From Rhynchospora pubera (lineage: Eukaryota; Streptophyta; Magnoliopsida; Poales; Cyperaceae): 64,000 nt of DNA. The DNA lies in the NCBI GenBank assembly GCA_028095005.1, contig CM051459.1, positions 277,717,229 to 277,781,228 on the forward strand, read 5' to 3'. The position numbers were made by a program, and so were the translations under genes. Below the pieces are notes generated by a model. The model made no database searches and was not told the origin of the DNA. It saw only the letters and a list, made by a program, of their open reading frames with translations. How positions within the stretch are numbered: the first letter of the stretch is position 1; each line of letters begins with the position of its first letter. Shown here piece after piece: positions 11,939-22,635 of this stretch.

Positions 11939-12459
11939 CTCTCTATATATATATATATGTATGTATATAATAATTTAATTTAAAAAAGGACATTGTCGGT
12001 CATTTTTCTATACGAGGCATATACCAATTCGTATATGTAAATAACTTTTAATTCGTGCAAATAGTACGTTATATGTTATGTAAGTTGTGGCACTCAGTCC
12101 TTTACTTAGGTAACAGTATATGCTTTATCGATACTTATAATAATACGAAGTTCTTTTATTTTGAGGTCATCGTATATGCTTTTAATTTAAGGTAGGTTGA
12201 GTAATAAGTGCAACCATAGCTATTTATTTTCCATTCAGATTCTCTGTCCTTCTCTCAAAAATAAATTTTGAAAGAACGAATTAAAATTGGAAGAACTCTT
12301 TGTATTTTGATAGATAAGTAAAAAATGAAAGTAGTTTTTTTAACCGTTTTCAAATTCGCACAAGTGACGACTTAAATTTTGAGAACTTAAATAAGTGTCA
12401 TGCATTTAGCATATTATATGACCCCCTAATCTCCAGCCCCCCTCCCTTCTTCTTCTTGT
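11939..12459. other. Intergenic, no gene recognised
   Basis: It starts with a TATATA/TATG microsatellite (about 11940-11965), then AT-rich unique-looking sequence. No coding frame or RNA gene is supported. Confidence 0.35.
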
Positions 12460-12619
12460 GGATGCGTTTGGATCGTTGGAAGAAAGAAGAAGAAGAAGGA
12501 AGAAGAAGAAGAAGAAAAATTATAAACAATCTAAACTCTTCATAAAGTTACACACTTCCCAATACTTCTTCCCACTTCTTCCCTTCTTCCCTTCTTCCCA
12601 CACCTATCCAAACGCACCC
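12460..12619. mobile_element. Tourist-like MITE, 160 bp, with AAG-rich left part
   Basis: The terminal repeats are GGATGCGTTTGGAT on the left and, reverse-complemented on the right, GGGTGCGTTTGGAT. It shares the internal tract ACTCTTCATAAAGTTACACA with the other Tourist copies. The left part has an AAGAAG expansion mirrored by CTTCTTCCC on the right. Unlike the 10080 and 35142 copies there is no clean TAA duplication, so one flank may have changed. Confidence 0.6.
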
Positions 12620-13639
12620 GTTGGAGAACTCCCTCTATTTTTTTTTCTTTTCTGAATACAATAACTTATATATGTAGAATTTTAGATTTTTTTTTAAAAA
12701 AAAATTATATTTGATCCGCATAAATTCAAAGAGAATTCAATTGTTGACTCCACATTTATATATTATTACTTTCATCTAATTATCATGTTGATGTCGATAT
12801 TTAATGTAATATTTGATCTATATTTAAAATATTTCTAATTTCGTTTTAAGTTCAATGGGAACGGACCCTCCACTAAAATCAATATTAGTCCCATTCAATT
12901 TTTTGTATACATGTCAAGAAACAGACTTGGTAATTCGAATTTTTGCACGCATCCATCACTATTACAACACCAATTGTCAATTGTACCGTCTTGGAGTAAC
13001 CAAGATAAGGGAAGACGTTTGAAATTTTCTACGAGGGAGAAATTTGCAATCCACCCATTTTGTAGTATGTAGGTCTCTATACAATTGGAACAAGATAGCC
13101 ACAGAAAAGACATAACAAAGAAAAAAAAATTCAAACAGGATAAGTGTTTTACTACTTAATTTAAGAATTCACGACCAGCGTCGCTATTTCGTGCATTAAT
13201 TGTTCTCGGCCGCTCAACTTGAGGGTTTTAATTTAAAAAAAAAACTCCTGTCAATTTATCGAAGAAAGAGTAAAAAATAAATAAATAACTTTTTTTGATG
13301 ATAAAAAATAAATAAATAACTAATTTTGGATTTGAATAATTCATATCAAGTTCACACTACTCGGAAGTTTCAAGTTTAAAGAGTCAGCTCGAATGATCTA
13401 CTATGGATAGGACTGTCAGGGTCTTCTCGAGAACATAAAAAAAAGGGAAAAAACATTGGTAGTTACTTGCTTCATTATTATATAACTAAATGAAATAGAA
13501 ATACTTCATATATATAAAACTCCAAATGAATAGATTTTGTTTACCCAAAATTTGAGTGTAAGGATTTTTATTCCTCTCCTATCCCTTTTCTCCTCTTTCA
13601 TTACATTACTAAAAAGTTCTATTTATGGAGCAGACCTTA
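12620..13639. other. Intergenic, no gene recognised
   Basis: AT-rich. The 79-codon minus frame at 12895-13134 shows no motif. Duplicated AAAAAATAAATAAATAACT occurs at about 13273-13321. Confidence 0.35.
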
Positions 13640-13648
13640 ATGAATTAG

Positions 13649-14824
13649 GAGAAAGTTTAATATGCACTAAAGTACATAGAGTATTCCGTGCACCGCGGAC
13701 TTTTTTCGAAAATATTTTTGTAAATTGAAAAATCTAATTTAACCAATGTAATCTATATATTGCAATTTTATAGCAAACCAAATTTTATATTTTTTTAGAT
13801 TTTATTACTATTTTTTTTCAAATTTTTTAAAACATGCCATTTTTGGAAGGGTGATTTAGATATATGCCACTGAAAAAATTTGAAATTAGAGAAATGCCAT
13901 CACTAAATGACAAATTATTTTTATGACATTACAAAACATTAAAAATTAGTTTTATGCTATCGGACAATTGAGATGACCATTTAACCCTTTTAAATATACC
14001 ACTATAAAATTTGAAAATTTGAGATATGCCATTGTGAATGAAATAATGAGTTTTATGCCATTACAAATCAACTGGACTAAGATGAACATGCCTTGATTTA
14101 TTATACCTAATCATTTTAAATTATTTTTTTTAAATAAACAAGAATATAAGTGGAGCGAGCATATCAATGCATCTAGAAAATATAATGGACATTATAGTGT
14201 TTTGTTGTATTTTTTTCACACAGCCAGTAAAGGACTAAAGGTAATTATGTAATAAAGAGGAAAATACAGACAAACAAAAAAAATCATGATTACTCTAAAT
14301 AGTACTATCGGTATAACAAATAATGAAAATTTTCTTTCTTGAGTGAGTTCATTTATTTTCCCTCCAGCGCCGTCTTTTTATTTTAGATTAGGGTTTATTT
14401 TCAAAAGGGTAATTTGGTCATTAATAAAAATTATGACAGGTTAATGATGACATTTTTAGAATTTATTTTATTTTTAGAAAAAAATAGTGGCAAAAAACTA
14501 ATTTTAATAATTCTATAGCGACATAAATATAATTAGCAATCTAAGAGTGACATTTTCCAAATTGACAAAATTTTTAGTGGCATAAAACTAATTTTTCCTT
14601 TTTGGAATGTTAACAATAGTACAATATTCCAAAAATGTCATGTTTTAAAAAATTTGGAAAAAATAGTAATAAAATCTAAAAAATTGTAAAATTTGGTTTG
14701 CTATGAGATTTCAATATGTAGAGTAGATTGGTTAAATTAGATTTGTCAATTTATAAAAATACCTCCGAAAAAATCTGTATTGCACGGAATGCTCTATGCA
14801 CTATGGTGCATATTAAACTTTCTC
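13649..14824. mobile_element. MULE-type MITE hosting a nested MITE, 1,176 bp
   Basis: It is flanked by exact 9-bp copies of ATGAATTAG (13640-13648 and 14825-14833). The ends are GAGAAAGTTTAATATGCAC and its inverse GTGCATATTAAACTTTCTC. The inverted arms run to about 13848 and from about 14599 and are otherwise typical AT-rich MITE sequence. A second element sits at the centre of the hairpin. The 9-bp TSD places it with Mutator-like elements. Confidence 0.8.
13849..14598. mobile_element. Nested MULE-type MITE, 750 bp
   Basis: It is flanked by exact 9-bp copies of TTTTTGGAA (13840-13848 and 14599-14607). The left end is GGGTGATTTAGATATATGCC; the right end, reverse-complemented, is GGAAAAATTAGTTTTATGCC. 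Its interior is a series of diverged short units of the type ATGCCACT...AAATTAGAGA, in opposite orientation in the two halves. A relative lies at 51108-51994. It inserted at the fold centre of the 13649 element and is therefore younger. Confidence 0.75.
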
Positions 14825-14833
14825 ATGAATTAG

Positions 14834-15228
14834 TCAAAATTCAATCCGAATTCACGCAAACAAATTTGCATGAGAATTTTAAAATGCATCAAATAATTAT
14901 TTGAATTTCCAAGAAAAAGGTCGAGACTGGAGATCTCTTCATATCGAATTTGCCTTATTTTTTAATCTGGCCAATCCGATGAAAATACTTGCACATTCAA
15001 TGATTCAACATCAATCTCGTGAGATAAAATTATCATTTTTAAGCATAAACAGATTTGTCATACAAAAGAGAAAGTTATCTAAATCTAAACTAATTACCTC
15101 AAATCTAAGAAAGATCGTTGTAATCTATTGTCCTAAACAAATTAGTTTAAATTACAACAAATAATTCTGGGCTAAGAACTATTACTTCAAGAAAAGAAGT
15201 ATTGAATTGCACCAACAGAACTATCTCA
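14834..15228. other. Intergenic, no gene recognised
   Basis: About 400 bp between two MULE MITEs. An 87-codon plus frame at 14901-15164 has no motif and ordinary AT-rich composition; not supported as a gene. Confidence 0.3.
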
Positions 15229-15237
15229 ATATAAAAA

Positions 15238-15622
15238 GAAAAATGCTAGATTCTAAATAGATCCGTCTAATATGATTTTCCTCATATGTCAAATTTCGAA
15301 TGACCGATCTGAGCCATTCAGTTTGTTATTTATATTGAAAATTTCTAAGAAATCAAATTTTATAGTTTTTTAAAAAAAAAATCTATTTTTCGGTATCTTA
15401 GAAAAATCCATGATATAAACATTTTGGACCCTCCGATAGCAATAATTTTGAAAAATACCAAAAAAGTAGAAAAAAATTAAATATAAAATTACTTTTTTAT
15501 ATTTTTCAATATGAAAAATAAATTGAATTGTTCAGATCAACATTTAAAAATTTAATATGTGAAAACTATCATATTATAAGAACCCATTCGTCCCATATAT
15601 ATACTAGATTCTAGCATTTCTC
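15238..15622. mobile_element. MULE-type MITE, 385 bp
   Basis: It is flanked by exact 9-bp copies of ATATAAAAA (15229-15237 and 15623-15631). The ends are GAAAAATGCTAGATTCTA and, reverse-complemented on the right, GAGAAATGCTAGAATCTA. It is hairpin-like throughout. The GAGAAATGCTA start is shared in form with the elements at 18913 and 38285. Confidence 0.75.
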
Positions 15623-15930
15623 ATATAAAAAAACGTACTTCAAATAAATAAATGTTGTATTTATCCTCATAGAAATCTGTCATCATATATTTAACTTCCA
15701 TTTAAAAAATTGTAGTACGTCATCATGAACCCACTCGATTTCATTATTTTAAATCCGAAAATATTTACGGTTAAAAACAACACAAAATAGATATTAAATA
15801 TTTTTACTTCAAAATTTATAAAATCTCATCAAATTAATATCTAATTTATCATAATTCTAGCTTTAATTTTTATCGGCAGTGCGTTTGATATTAAATTTGC
15901 TTTATTCTCCTGAAATCATCTAGTTAAGGC

Positions 15931-15994
15931 TTCATAATTAATAAGGTTTTATTGTTGGGATTATACACAGTTGGTCCAATACTCGGACCGAGTG
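15931..15994 (+). repeat. 64-bp flank repeat, left copy
   Basis: This 64-bp stretch (TTCATAATTAATAAGG ... CGGACCGAGTG) immediately left of the CACTA element recurs at 17823-17886 with a single substitution (TTGG against CTGG). Confidence 0.9.
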
Positions 15995-16513
15995 CACTAC
16001 GCGAAATATGGGATTTTGTAACGTTCTATAAAAAGGATCTGTAACGTTCATGGAAACGTTACAGTAGGCTCCGTTGCAAAAAGAATTAAACGTTACAGAT
16101 CTGTAACATTCTTTTAAAAAAAAACGTTACAGATTATTAAATTAATATTTTACACACAGCTTTTTGAATAAATCTGTAACGCTTTATTTGAAAAAAAACG
16201 TTATAGAATATGGGATTCTGTAACGTTTTTTTTCAAAAAAACGTTGCAAAATTATTTTAATTTTTTTTATATAGCAGGTATTCTGTGGCTAGCCCATGTT
16301 GCTAGCCGTACAAACAGGTACATATATATAATTAATATGCATATCACAGATACAATGTCACATATATATCAAACACATTCATATACAAATAACAAACAAG
16401 CCATGCAAATGAGAATAAAAAATTATGTTCAACAAATATATATCAATTTATTTACAAGAGTCATGATCCATTTCAAATTAATCATCCTTTAATTCCTCTT
16501 AAACATCTTTCAA

Positions 16514-16771
16514 TCAAGATTCAATTGTGATTGCCAATCCTTCGTTGTCAAATGTAATCTTGAATTTGTGCCCCAAAACTCTTAGTCGCCTAAATTCGTC
16601 CATGTTGGTTCTGCTTCTTTTATTCTCACTCGTCCGTTCATCGGATCCTTCTTCAAAGTCTTCCAATGTATGTTCTTCAAATTCTCCTTCTTCTTTAGAC
16701 ATCATTAATTGATAGCAATTAACAATTTCAAGTAATTCACATTGATTAGATAAACAATTGACATGGTACAA
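16514..16771 (-). CDS. Unrecognised acidic 85-aa frame inside the CACTA element
   Basis: The minus-strand frame has an acidic middle (KEEGEFEEHTLEDFEEGSDE) followed by basic residues (ENKRSRTN) and ends FKITFDNEGLAITIES. It could be a relic of an element protein or chance. No family is recognised and no splice context is certain. Listed because it is the only open frame of any length in the CACTA interior with non-repetitive composition. Confidence 0.15.
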   Translation of the reverse strand: MYHVNCLSNQCELLEIVNCYQLMMSKEEGEFEEHTLEDFEEGSDERTSENKRSRTNMDEFRRLRVLGHKFKITFDNEGLAITIES

Positions 16772-17158
16772 ATAGTATTTTTTTCAGCTATAGGACAAAG
16801 CAAAACCAGAACCGAACGAATTTTTAAAATTCTGATTGTTTTCGCCTCCATTCCCTACCTATAGATCCCATCCATTCTTAAATTTACAGAATATAAATTT
16901 TATTTTTGCAATTGTTTCAGGACATTCTAACTTTCTAAGCCTCATTTCAGCATGAAATATTATATATCTTCTTAATAAATTATAGGTAATATGATGGTAT
17001 TAATTATGGCTTACAAAATATTTTACATAATTTTTTTAATCTCAATATATTTTTTATGCAATTTCAGCGATGTATGTTGCAAAATTAATTTAATTACCTT
17101 ATTCTTCTTGAGGTGTTGTGGTGGTTGTCGAGAGGAGGCAGTGGTGCCGTCGGCTAGG

Positions 17159-17460
17159 GTTTGAGGTATTGAGAGAGAGAGGAGATGAGGCCGATGAGAG
17201 GAGCTTCGATTCGAGGTAGTGAGAGAGAGAGAGAGAGAGAGAGAGAGGATAGGAGGCCGGTGAGAGGAGCTTCGGGTGTTGTCGAGAGGAGGCCGGCGAG
17301 AGGAGATTTGAGTGCCGTCGAGAGAAGAGGAGGCCGGCTTGTGCAGTCGAGAGGAGTTTTGAGTTGGCCAGCCAAAAAAACGAGAGGGAGAGGAGAGCCG
17401 AGTGCAGTCGGCTAGGGTTTAAACGAGAAGGAGAATCGAGAGAGAGGGGACTTAGAGAAA
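17159..17460 (+). repeat. GA-rich block with (GA)n microsatellite
   Basis: A run of GA dinucleotides (about 17219-17248) is embedded in related units of the type GAGAGGAG.CGG.GAGAGG. Reading frames through it on either strand (17154-17375, 17185-17415) are composition artefacts. Confidence 0.6.
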
Positions 17461-17822
17461 TTTTTCGAAAAAAAGGAGTCGATAGGTATATAGGAGTCGA
17501 GAGAGAGGGGACCTAGAATCCCTGACAAAAATATCAGGAAAATCTGTAACGCTTTTTATATAAAAAACGTTACATAAGGAAAATGATAATCTGTAACATT
17601 TTATATATAAAAAACGTTACAGATCTGTAACGTTTTTTGTATAAAAAATATTACAGAAGCTTTGACATTTTTTTCTTTTTGTTTTATGGAAAACTTGTAA
17701 CGCTTAATTTATAAAAAACGTTACAGATTAGATCCACTTTTTTTCAACTGCTTATTTTTCGCAGATCTATAACGAGTTTTAAAGAAAGCGTTACTGATGA
17801 CCCGTTACAAAAGCCTGTTTTT

Positions 17823-17886
17823 TTCATAATTAATAAGGTTTTATTGTTGGGATTATACACAGCTGGTCCAATACTCGGACCGAGTG
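17823..17886 (+). repeat. 64-bp flank repeat, right copy
   Basis: Second copy of 15931-15994, in the same orientation, joined directly to the truncated right end of the CACTA element. CACTA insertion normally duplicates only 3 bp, so this is not an ordinary TSD. Confidence 0.9.
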
Positions 17887-18642
17887 GTCCAGTAAGCGGA
17901 CTGAGTTCAAGGGTGCAGGGGACCGAGTTTCCTTATACGTGACCGCCTGACAGCACCGACATAGCAGAGATGGCAAAGTTTTGGGGATTAAACTTGAAGA
18001 TTACTTTCTTGTGTGAGAAAATAATGTTTTCTAGGAATAAAGATACATGATATTTTGCTGATTCTTGCTGTAGTCTAACAGTCTTATGTTATATTACTTC
18101 TCTATTTATTTCATCTCTTACAAGGTATATAACAACAATTGAAAAGAAATAAAATCTATGTGTGTGGAGGACGTACCAAATTAGTATTGAATCTCATTAA
18201 ATTATATCTTTTGTGTACATAATTTCCTCTCACAAGTCACAACTTGGTCTGAGTGCAAAAAAATCTCGTTCCCAATAGTTGGTGTTGGACGTGTTTTGCT
18301 TCATTTATTATCATGTGAAAAGTATTGCTGCATGATATTTATGCTGATATAGTTCTTATTATGTTTTAATACTCTCATATGAATATTATAAGACGTTTTT
18401 TAATGGTCCAATTTTTTTCAGCCCTATTCGAACCTTAATTAATTACAATCAATTATAATTTTGTTAAAAAGATCTGTTTTTCAACCATATAAAAAAATGA
18501 TTCACCGTAAAATTGACTAAAAATTATTGTTTATTCTTAAAATCGTGCCATTTTGTTTTCTCACGTTCTTTCAGGTCGAGAGAGTTGCACATAAGATCAA
18601 ATGCCGAAAACAATAAAAAATAATACAATATAAAAGGGTCCC
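17887..18642. other. Intergenic, no gene recognised
   Basis: The first part may be LTR-derived (see the split LTR-like sequence ending at 18277). The remainder is AT-rich without ORFs or repeats that I can name. Confidence 0.3.
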
Positions 18643-18651
18643 CTGACTCTG

Positions 18652-18828
18652 GAAATGAAATCATGTTGTAGCGCGTCACACTGACCATCTGATCAAGATC
18701 CAATGAACAGGGGAGCTCTGTGCATGTAATCTAGATTGATAGGCCCGTAAAAAATGAACTGTCCGATCAAAATCAGACGGCTCGTACGTGAGCTACACCA
18801 TGTATCGCGCTACAGCGAATTCGGATTG
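18652..18828. mobile_element. MULE-type MITE, 177 bp
   Basis: It is flanked by 9-bp copies of CTGACTCTG (18643-18651 and 18829-18837). It starts GAAATGAAATCATG and contains facing TGTAGCGCG / CGCGCTACA boxes near the ends. The right half resembles the 10781-10951 element (ATCAGACGGCTC ... CACCATG). Non-coding. Confidence 0.6.
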
Positions 18829-18912
18829 CTGACTCTGTAGTCCATACCCATTACAACGCATCATGTAGTGTTGCAATCGTTCCCTTTAGAAAAGTGTGTG
18901 TGTGTGTGTAGA

Positions 18913-19321
18913 GAGATATGCTATGGTGCATCGCGATGTATTGAGGCTTTTGTACATTGCGATCATTATCCGTCAACCGTTTTATAAATTGACAAATCTA
19001 ATTAAACTAATCCAATCTACATATTGAAATCTCATTATAAATCAAATTTTATATTTTTTTAAATTTTTTTACTATTTTTTTTACTTTTCTGAAATTTTTT
19101 TTAGAAACTAATTAATAATAAAGAAATTTTAAAAGTAGCAGGTATTAAAAAAATCGAAAAAAATAATAAAAAAATTTCAAAAAATATAAAATTTGTTTTG
19201 TAATGAATTTTCAATATATAGATTGAATTTGTTTAGTTAGATTTTCAGTTTGTAAAACTATCGACAAATATGATCGTGATGTACAAAAGTCTTAATACAT
19301 CGCGATGCACCATAGCATTTT

Positions 19322-19323
<2 letters not shown>
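18913..19323. mobile_element. Hairpin MULE-type MITE, about 411 bp
   Basis: Long inverted arms: the left reads GCTATGGTGCATCGCGATGT, and the right is its near-perfect inverse ACATCGCGATGCACCATAGC. The arms extend inward for more than 100 bp to an AT-rich centre. Flanks are GTGTGT/GAGA on the left and CTCTCT then TATATA on the right, so a target duplication cannot be read. The ends GAGATATGCTATGG / GAAAAATGCTATGG relate it to 38285-40783. Confidence 0.65.
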
Positions 19324-19354
<31 letters not shown>

Positions 19355-19721
19355 TCAAAATTTTCATATACTTAGATGGACACATTTTTGTGGAGAAAAA
19401 AATAATATCAAGGAAATATTGACGGAAAATTTTGATGATTAAGGGAATTGTGATATTGAAATTCTTTCTATGCAAGAAAGCACGACTATAATTTTACGTT
19501 ACACACTCAAACATCAGTCGTTTAATATCTAAATAAATACATAATATTATTTCTAGTGCGATCATGCTTCTGAAAGAATGATTTTTAAAGAGAAGTACGC
19601 CATCAAATACCCTTTCTAATATGCTTAAAACAATGTAAAACTTTCGTCTCGTGCTCGGATTGTTGATATTATGAAAGCATTTCTAGTAATATTTCTTAGT
19701 AAAAATAAATATTAATAAACT
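19324..19721. other. Microsatellite then intergenic
   Basis: (CT)n followed by (TA)n at about 19321-19353, then AT-rich sequence up to the target duplication of the copia element. No gene is supported; the minus frame at 19245-19475 overlaps the MITE end and microsatellite. Confidence 0.35.
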
Positions 19722-19726
19722 TTCTG

Positions 19727-19967
19727 TAATCAGTCATGAACTGGACATCACCAGTATGACAGAAACTGCAGATGATTGATGAAACGTAGTTAGCTTAAGT
19801 AGTCATTAATTAGTCAGTTAAACTGTTTCTGTAACTGAATAGAGAGAGAGAGAGAGGAGAAGTGAAATGTATATAAAAAACCTGAGACGAAAGGCGTTCT
19901 GTACAATTTTACAACAATGAATGAAATGAAATTTCTCTCTCTTCTTCTTGAATTGCATTTCTCTTTA
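19727..19967 (+). repeat. 5' LTR of the copia element, 241 bp
   Basis: It begins TGTAATCAGTCATGAACTG and ends TTGCATTTCTCTTTA, with TG...TA ends and a match to the 3' LTR at 36418-36661. It includes a TATATAAAAA box (about 19870) that probably drives the element, and a (GA)n run (about 19840-19858) longer than in the 3' LTR. Confidence 0.9.
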
Positions 19968-19980
19968 TGGTATAAGAGCC
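19968..19980 (+). other. Primer-binding site of the copia element
   Basis: TGGTATAAGAGCC directly follows the 5' LTR. It matches the TGGTATCAGAGC form complementary to the 3' end of initiator tRNA-Met, with one change, as is usual in plant copia elements. Confidence 0.8.
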
Positions 19981-21469
19981 ATTAATGAGAGCTTGCGCTC
20001 GTCAATTTTAGCTTCCTCATCTTCCTATCTTTTCTGATTTGCTTCTCGATCTTGCCACTTCAAGCAACAATTCCTTCTCTCTTAAAAATGGTGATCCCTC
20101 AAGCGAATGTAGCTGGTGTAAGTCTCAGATCTTAGTAGCCCATTCAATTTTCGCATCAGATTCACACGATTCTGACGCAAAAAAACTATCTTCTCTGAAA
20201 ATCTCAGATACTTTCTGTTTTGAGAGGCTATGACCTAATTGGATTCATCGATGGATCTAAACAAGCACCAGATCGCATCATTGGAGACTCAACCACCATC
20301 AATCCAGAGTTCTTGAAGTGGCATCAAGAAGATCAACTCATCTTAGCTTGGATGTTCAGCTCGATTTCGCCTCAGATTCTTGCACAAGTGCACAATTGTG
20401 AGTCGTCAATGCAATTGTGGCAACAACTGCAGTAAATCTACACCTCACAATCACTTGCAAAGGCACTTGAACTAGGGTTTACCACTGGACCGCCCGGTCT
20501 GACCCGAACCGTATCCGAACCGGACTTTTTCCCGACCCGACCCGGACCGTGGAAGAACCGTGCTGGACCGAGGGGGGTGGTCCGGGTCGGGTTTATCACG
20601 GGTTTGGGTCGCCAATTTAGCATAAACCCGACCTAAACCCGTCCCGTCTTAACCCGTGGACCGGCCTGGACCGGACCATAAACCCGTGTAAACCCGCGCA
20701 AACCCGTGTGAACCGTTTCATTTTCAAAAAAAAAAAAACCCAAACCCAACGGTGCATTTCCCTCCCATTTCTCTCTCCCCATCCGCGACCAATAGAAACT
20801 TGACACGTGTCCAAGCCTGACCACGCGCCAGCACGCGCCAGCACACGTGTCAAGCTCTGATTTGCCGCTGCTTCTTATTTTTTTTCGCGTCCAATCATAC
20901 GCCGACACGTGGCAGAGAGAGAGAGAGGCGGTTTGGACTTTGGCGTGAGATATGTCAGTCTGTCAGATAGTATTAATGCCTTTAATTGCCTTGTCCGTTT
21001 GGACTTTGGCGTGAGAGCCGAAAGGGAAAAATAGTCAGCTTTTTTTTTTGCCATGTCAGTCCACCAATCCGGTGGTGACACGTGTCCAATAAAGCAAGCC
21101 AAACGGCTCTTTTAGCCGTTGTATTAAAAGCAGGCAGCAGACAGGTCACTAACGGCTCTTTTAGCCGTTATAAATCCCAACGGCTATATAAAAAAATAAT
21201 TTTAAAAATAATATTATAATATTTTAAACTCTATAAATAGTCCTGCATACTACCCCATTTCCACACCAACTCAACAGCCATTTCTCACTCTTTCACTCTC
21301 ATATTTCCACAGCCAACTTTCTATCAATCCTATTTCCATAATTCCATTTCTATTTTCATAATTTCATAATCCTATTTATATTTATATCCATAGTAGTTTT
21401 CCAATATTATTTTTGTAATTTCGTATTTAGTTAAATTCCAATCTTATCATCCAAAATTCCAAAAAAAAA

Positions 21470-21901
21470 ATGTCATTTCCACCTCCTAAACCTAATGACC
21501 AATTTGCCCAACGATTAAGTGAAGATATATTTGGTCCACCTCTTACTTATCCACAAAATCCTAATTATTCTAGTGGAGCGCATGGTGCAAGTTCGAGTGT
21601 TCCTGAAATTATTTCGATTCCCGAAATTATTCCAACTCCGAATTCTTCTATTCCACCGGCATCGGAAGCGAACACTCAAGCAACGGAGAAGAGGAAAAGG
21701 ACCGAACCGAATTACACCGCACCTTGGTGGCGATATTACGTAAAAACATTAGACGAGAATGGAGGTTTGAAGTCCGCAAGGTGTAAGGTAAAAAATTGTA
21801 AAGGTAACTTTTTATACGTTAAAAAAAATGGTATGAGCTCCTTCCAAAAACATGCCAAAAAACATGAAAATGCCCATGATGGCGAGAGATTAGACTTTTA
21901 A
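21470..21901 (+). pseudogene. hAT transposase N-terminal part (BED zinc finger)
   Basis: 143 codons from ATG to a stop. Residues 1-75 are proline- and serine-rich. Residues 75-137 form a BED-type finger: RTEPNYTAPWWRYYVK, then the metal-binding pattern CKVKNC...HAKKH. BED fingers in hAT transposases bind the element ends. The protein stops where the catalytic domain should begin. The following AT-rich stretch to AAACAG at about 22002 resembles an intron or deletion scar. Confidence 0.7.
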
Positions 21902-22000
21902 CTTATATGCATTTTTTTTTGAAATTTTACTATTTAACATAGATATTTTTTTTTTGAAATTTTACTGATTAACTTATATATTTTTTTTAATTGAAACAGT

Positions 22001-22465
22001 AGTCGCCGCGGTTTGTTAGATGAGTTACGAGACGAGGATGACTTAATCACTGGATATGGAATATCCAACGAATTATCGAGTTACACATTATTACCGCCAA
22101 ACATGGAAGATGAACCAATTGACATTCTCGACTATTGGAAGAGGCATTCAAGTGCTTATCCAACACTAGCGATGATGGCGAGAGATATATTTGCAGTCCC
22201 CGTGTCTACCGTCCCATCTGAATCTTGTTTTAGTTCAGCGAATAGAATTCTCACTGATAGACGGAGCAAGCTCGGCCCAAATGTTTTCGAAAGACTTGTA
22301 TGCATGAAGGATTGGATCCAAGCTGAAAATCGAACGCAACATTATGTTCCGGGAGAAACTAGCGGTATTGAAACTCAACCAAGTGCTAGTGGGAGTGAGG
22401 TGGAGTCGGAAGATGAATATGATCCGAAAGATACCGACCTATGGTATTTGCGCAAGAAATACTAG
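22001..22465 (+). pseudogene. hAT transposase C-terminal dimerisation domain
   Basis: The frame contains ILDYWKRHSSAYPTLAMMAR, then DIFAVPVSTVPSESCFSSAN and RILTDRRSKLGPNVFERLVC, the classical hAT dimerisation region. It ends in an acidic tail and stop at 22465. The RNase H-like catalytic core between the BED finger and this domain is missing. The ATG at 22013 may be fortuitous; an AAACAG acceptor just upstream suggests it was a downstream exon. Confidence 0.75.
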
Positions 22466-22565
22466 TTTGGTAATGATGGTATAATTTTCTAAACTCTTTA
22501 AATTTAATTTCTTCTAAAATTACTTCAACTTATTTATTAAAAAATATTACTAACAAAAAAAAAGT

Positions 22566-22635
22566 TAGAACTCCGCCTATGTTACTATTTTTTAGCATAG
22601 CCGGTCCCAAGCCCGGAAAAAGGAGGAGGGTAACT
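22566..22635 (+). other. GC-rich island in the hAT 3' region
   Basis: CATAGCCGGTCCCAAGCCCG followed by GAAAAAGGAGGAGGG stands out in an AT-rich surround just after the transposase remnant. I do not know its function; it may be conserved 3' sequence of this element or a short captured piece. Confidence 0.25.

Larger units (their letters stand above)
15995..17822 (+). mobile_element. Non-autonomous CACTA (En/Spm) transposon with damaged right end
   Basis: The left end is CACTACGCGAAATATGGG, directly after GAGTG. Both ends are packed with inverted copies of a short subterminal motif of the form TCTGTAACGTTTTT / AAAAACGTTACAGA (about 16015-16250 and 17540-17800), the architecture to which CACTA DNA-binding transposase attaches. 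The right end reads GTTACAAAAGCCTGTTTTTT and then stops: the expected final TAGTG is missing and is replaced by a copy of the left flank. The interior (about 16500-17500) has no transposase. It contains an acidic 85-codon minus frame (16514-16771) and a GA-rich, GC-richer block. Confidence 0.7.
15953..18277 (+). mobile_element. Possible retroelement LTR split by a CACTA insertion
   Basis: The outer parts 15953-15994 and 17887-18277 read as one sequence starting TGTTGGGATTATACACAG and ending CGTTCCCAATA, i.e. near-matching TGTTGGGA...TCCCAATA ends, followed by GTTGGTGTTGG, which loosely resembles a primer-binding site. That would be a 433-bp LTR. No TSD and no second LTR were found, so this is tentative. 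Its first 42 bases are also present twice because of the 64-bp duplication around the CACTA element. Confidence 0.3.

Noticed and set aside
12458..12655. 65-codon frame rich in RRRKKKKK
   Set aside because: It lies across the AAG-rich arm of a Tourist MITE.
17154..17415. Overlapping open frames on both strands with SLSLSLSL / EREREREREREDRR
   Set aside because: Produced by the (GA)n microsatellite; both strands are open for compositional reasons.
15995..17886. Reading the 64-bp repeat as LTRs or a long target duplication of one element
   Set aside because: The left copy is followed by a clear CACTA end and subterminal repeats, and no known mechanism gives a 64-bp TSD for CACTA.
20438..21102. 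Several minus-strand frames in the left part of the hAT element
   Set aside because: They follow the repeated GGTCCGG/GACCCG subterminal motifs and have no protein motif.
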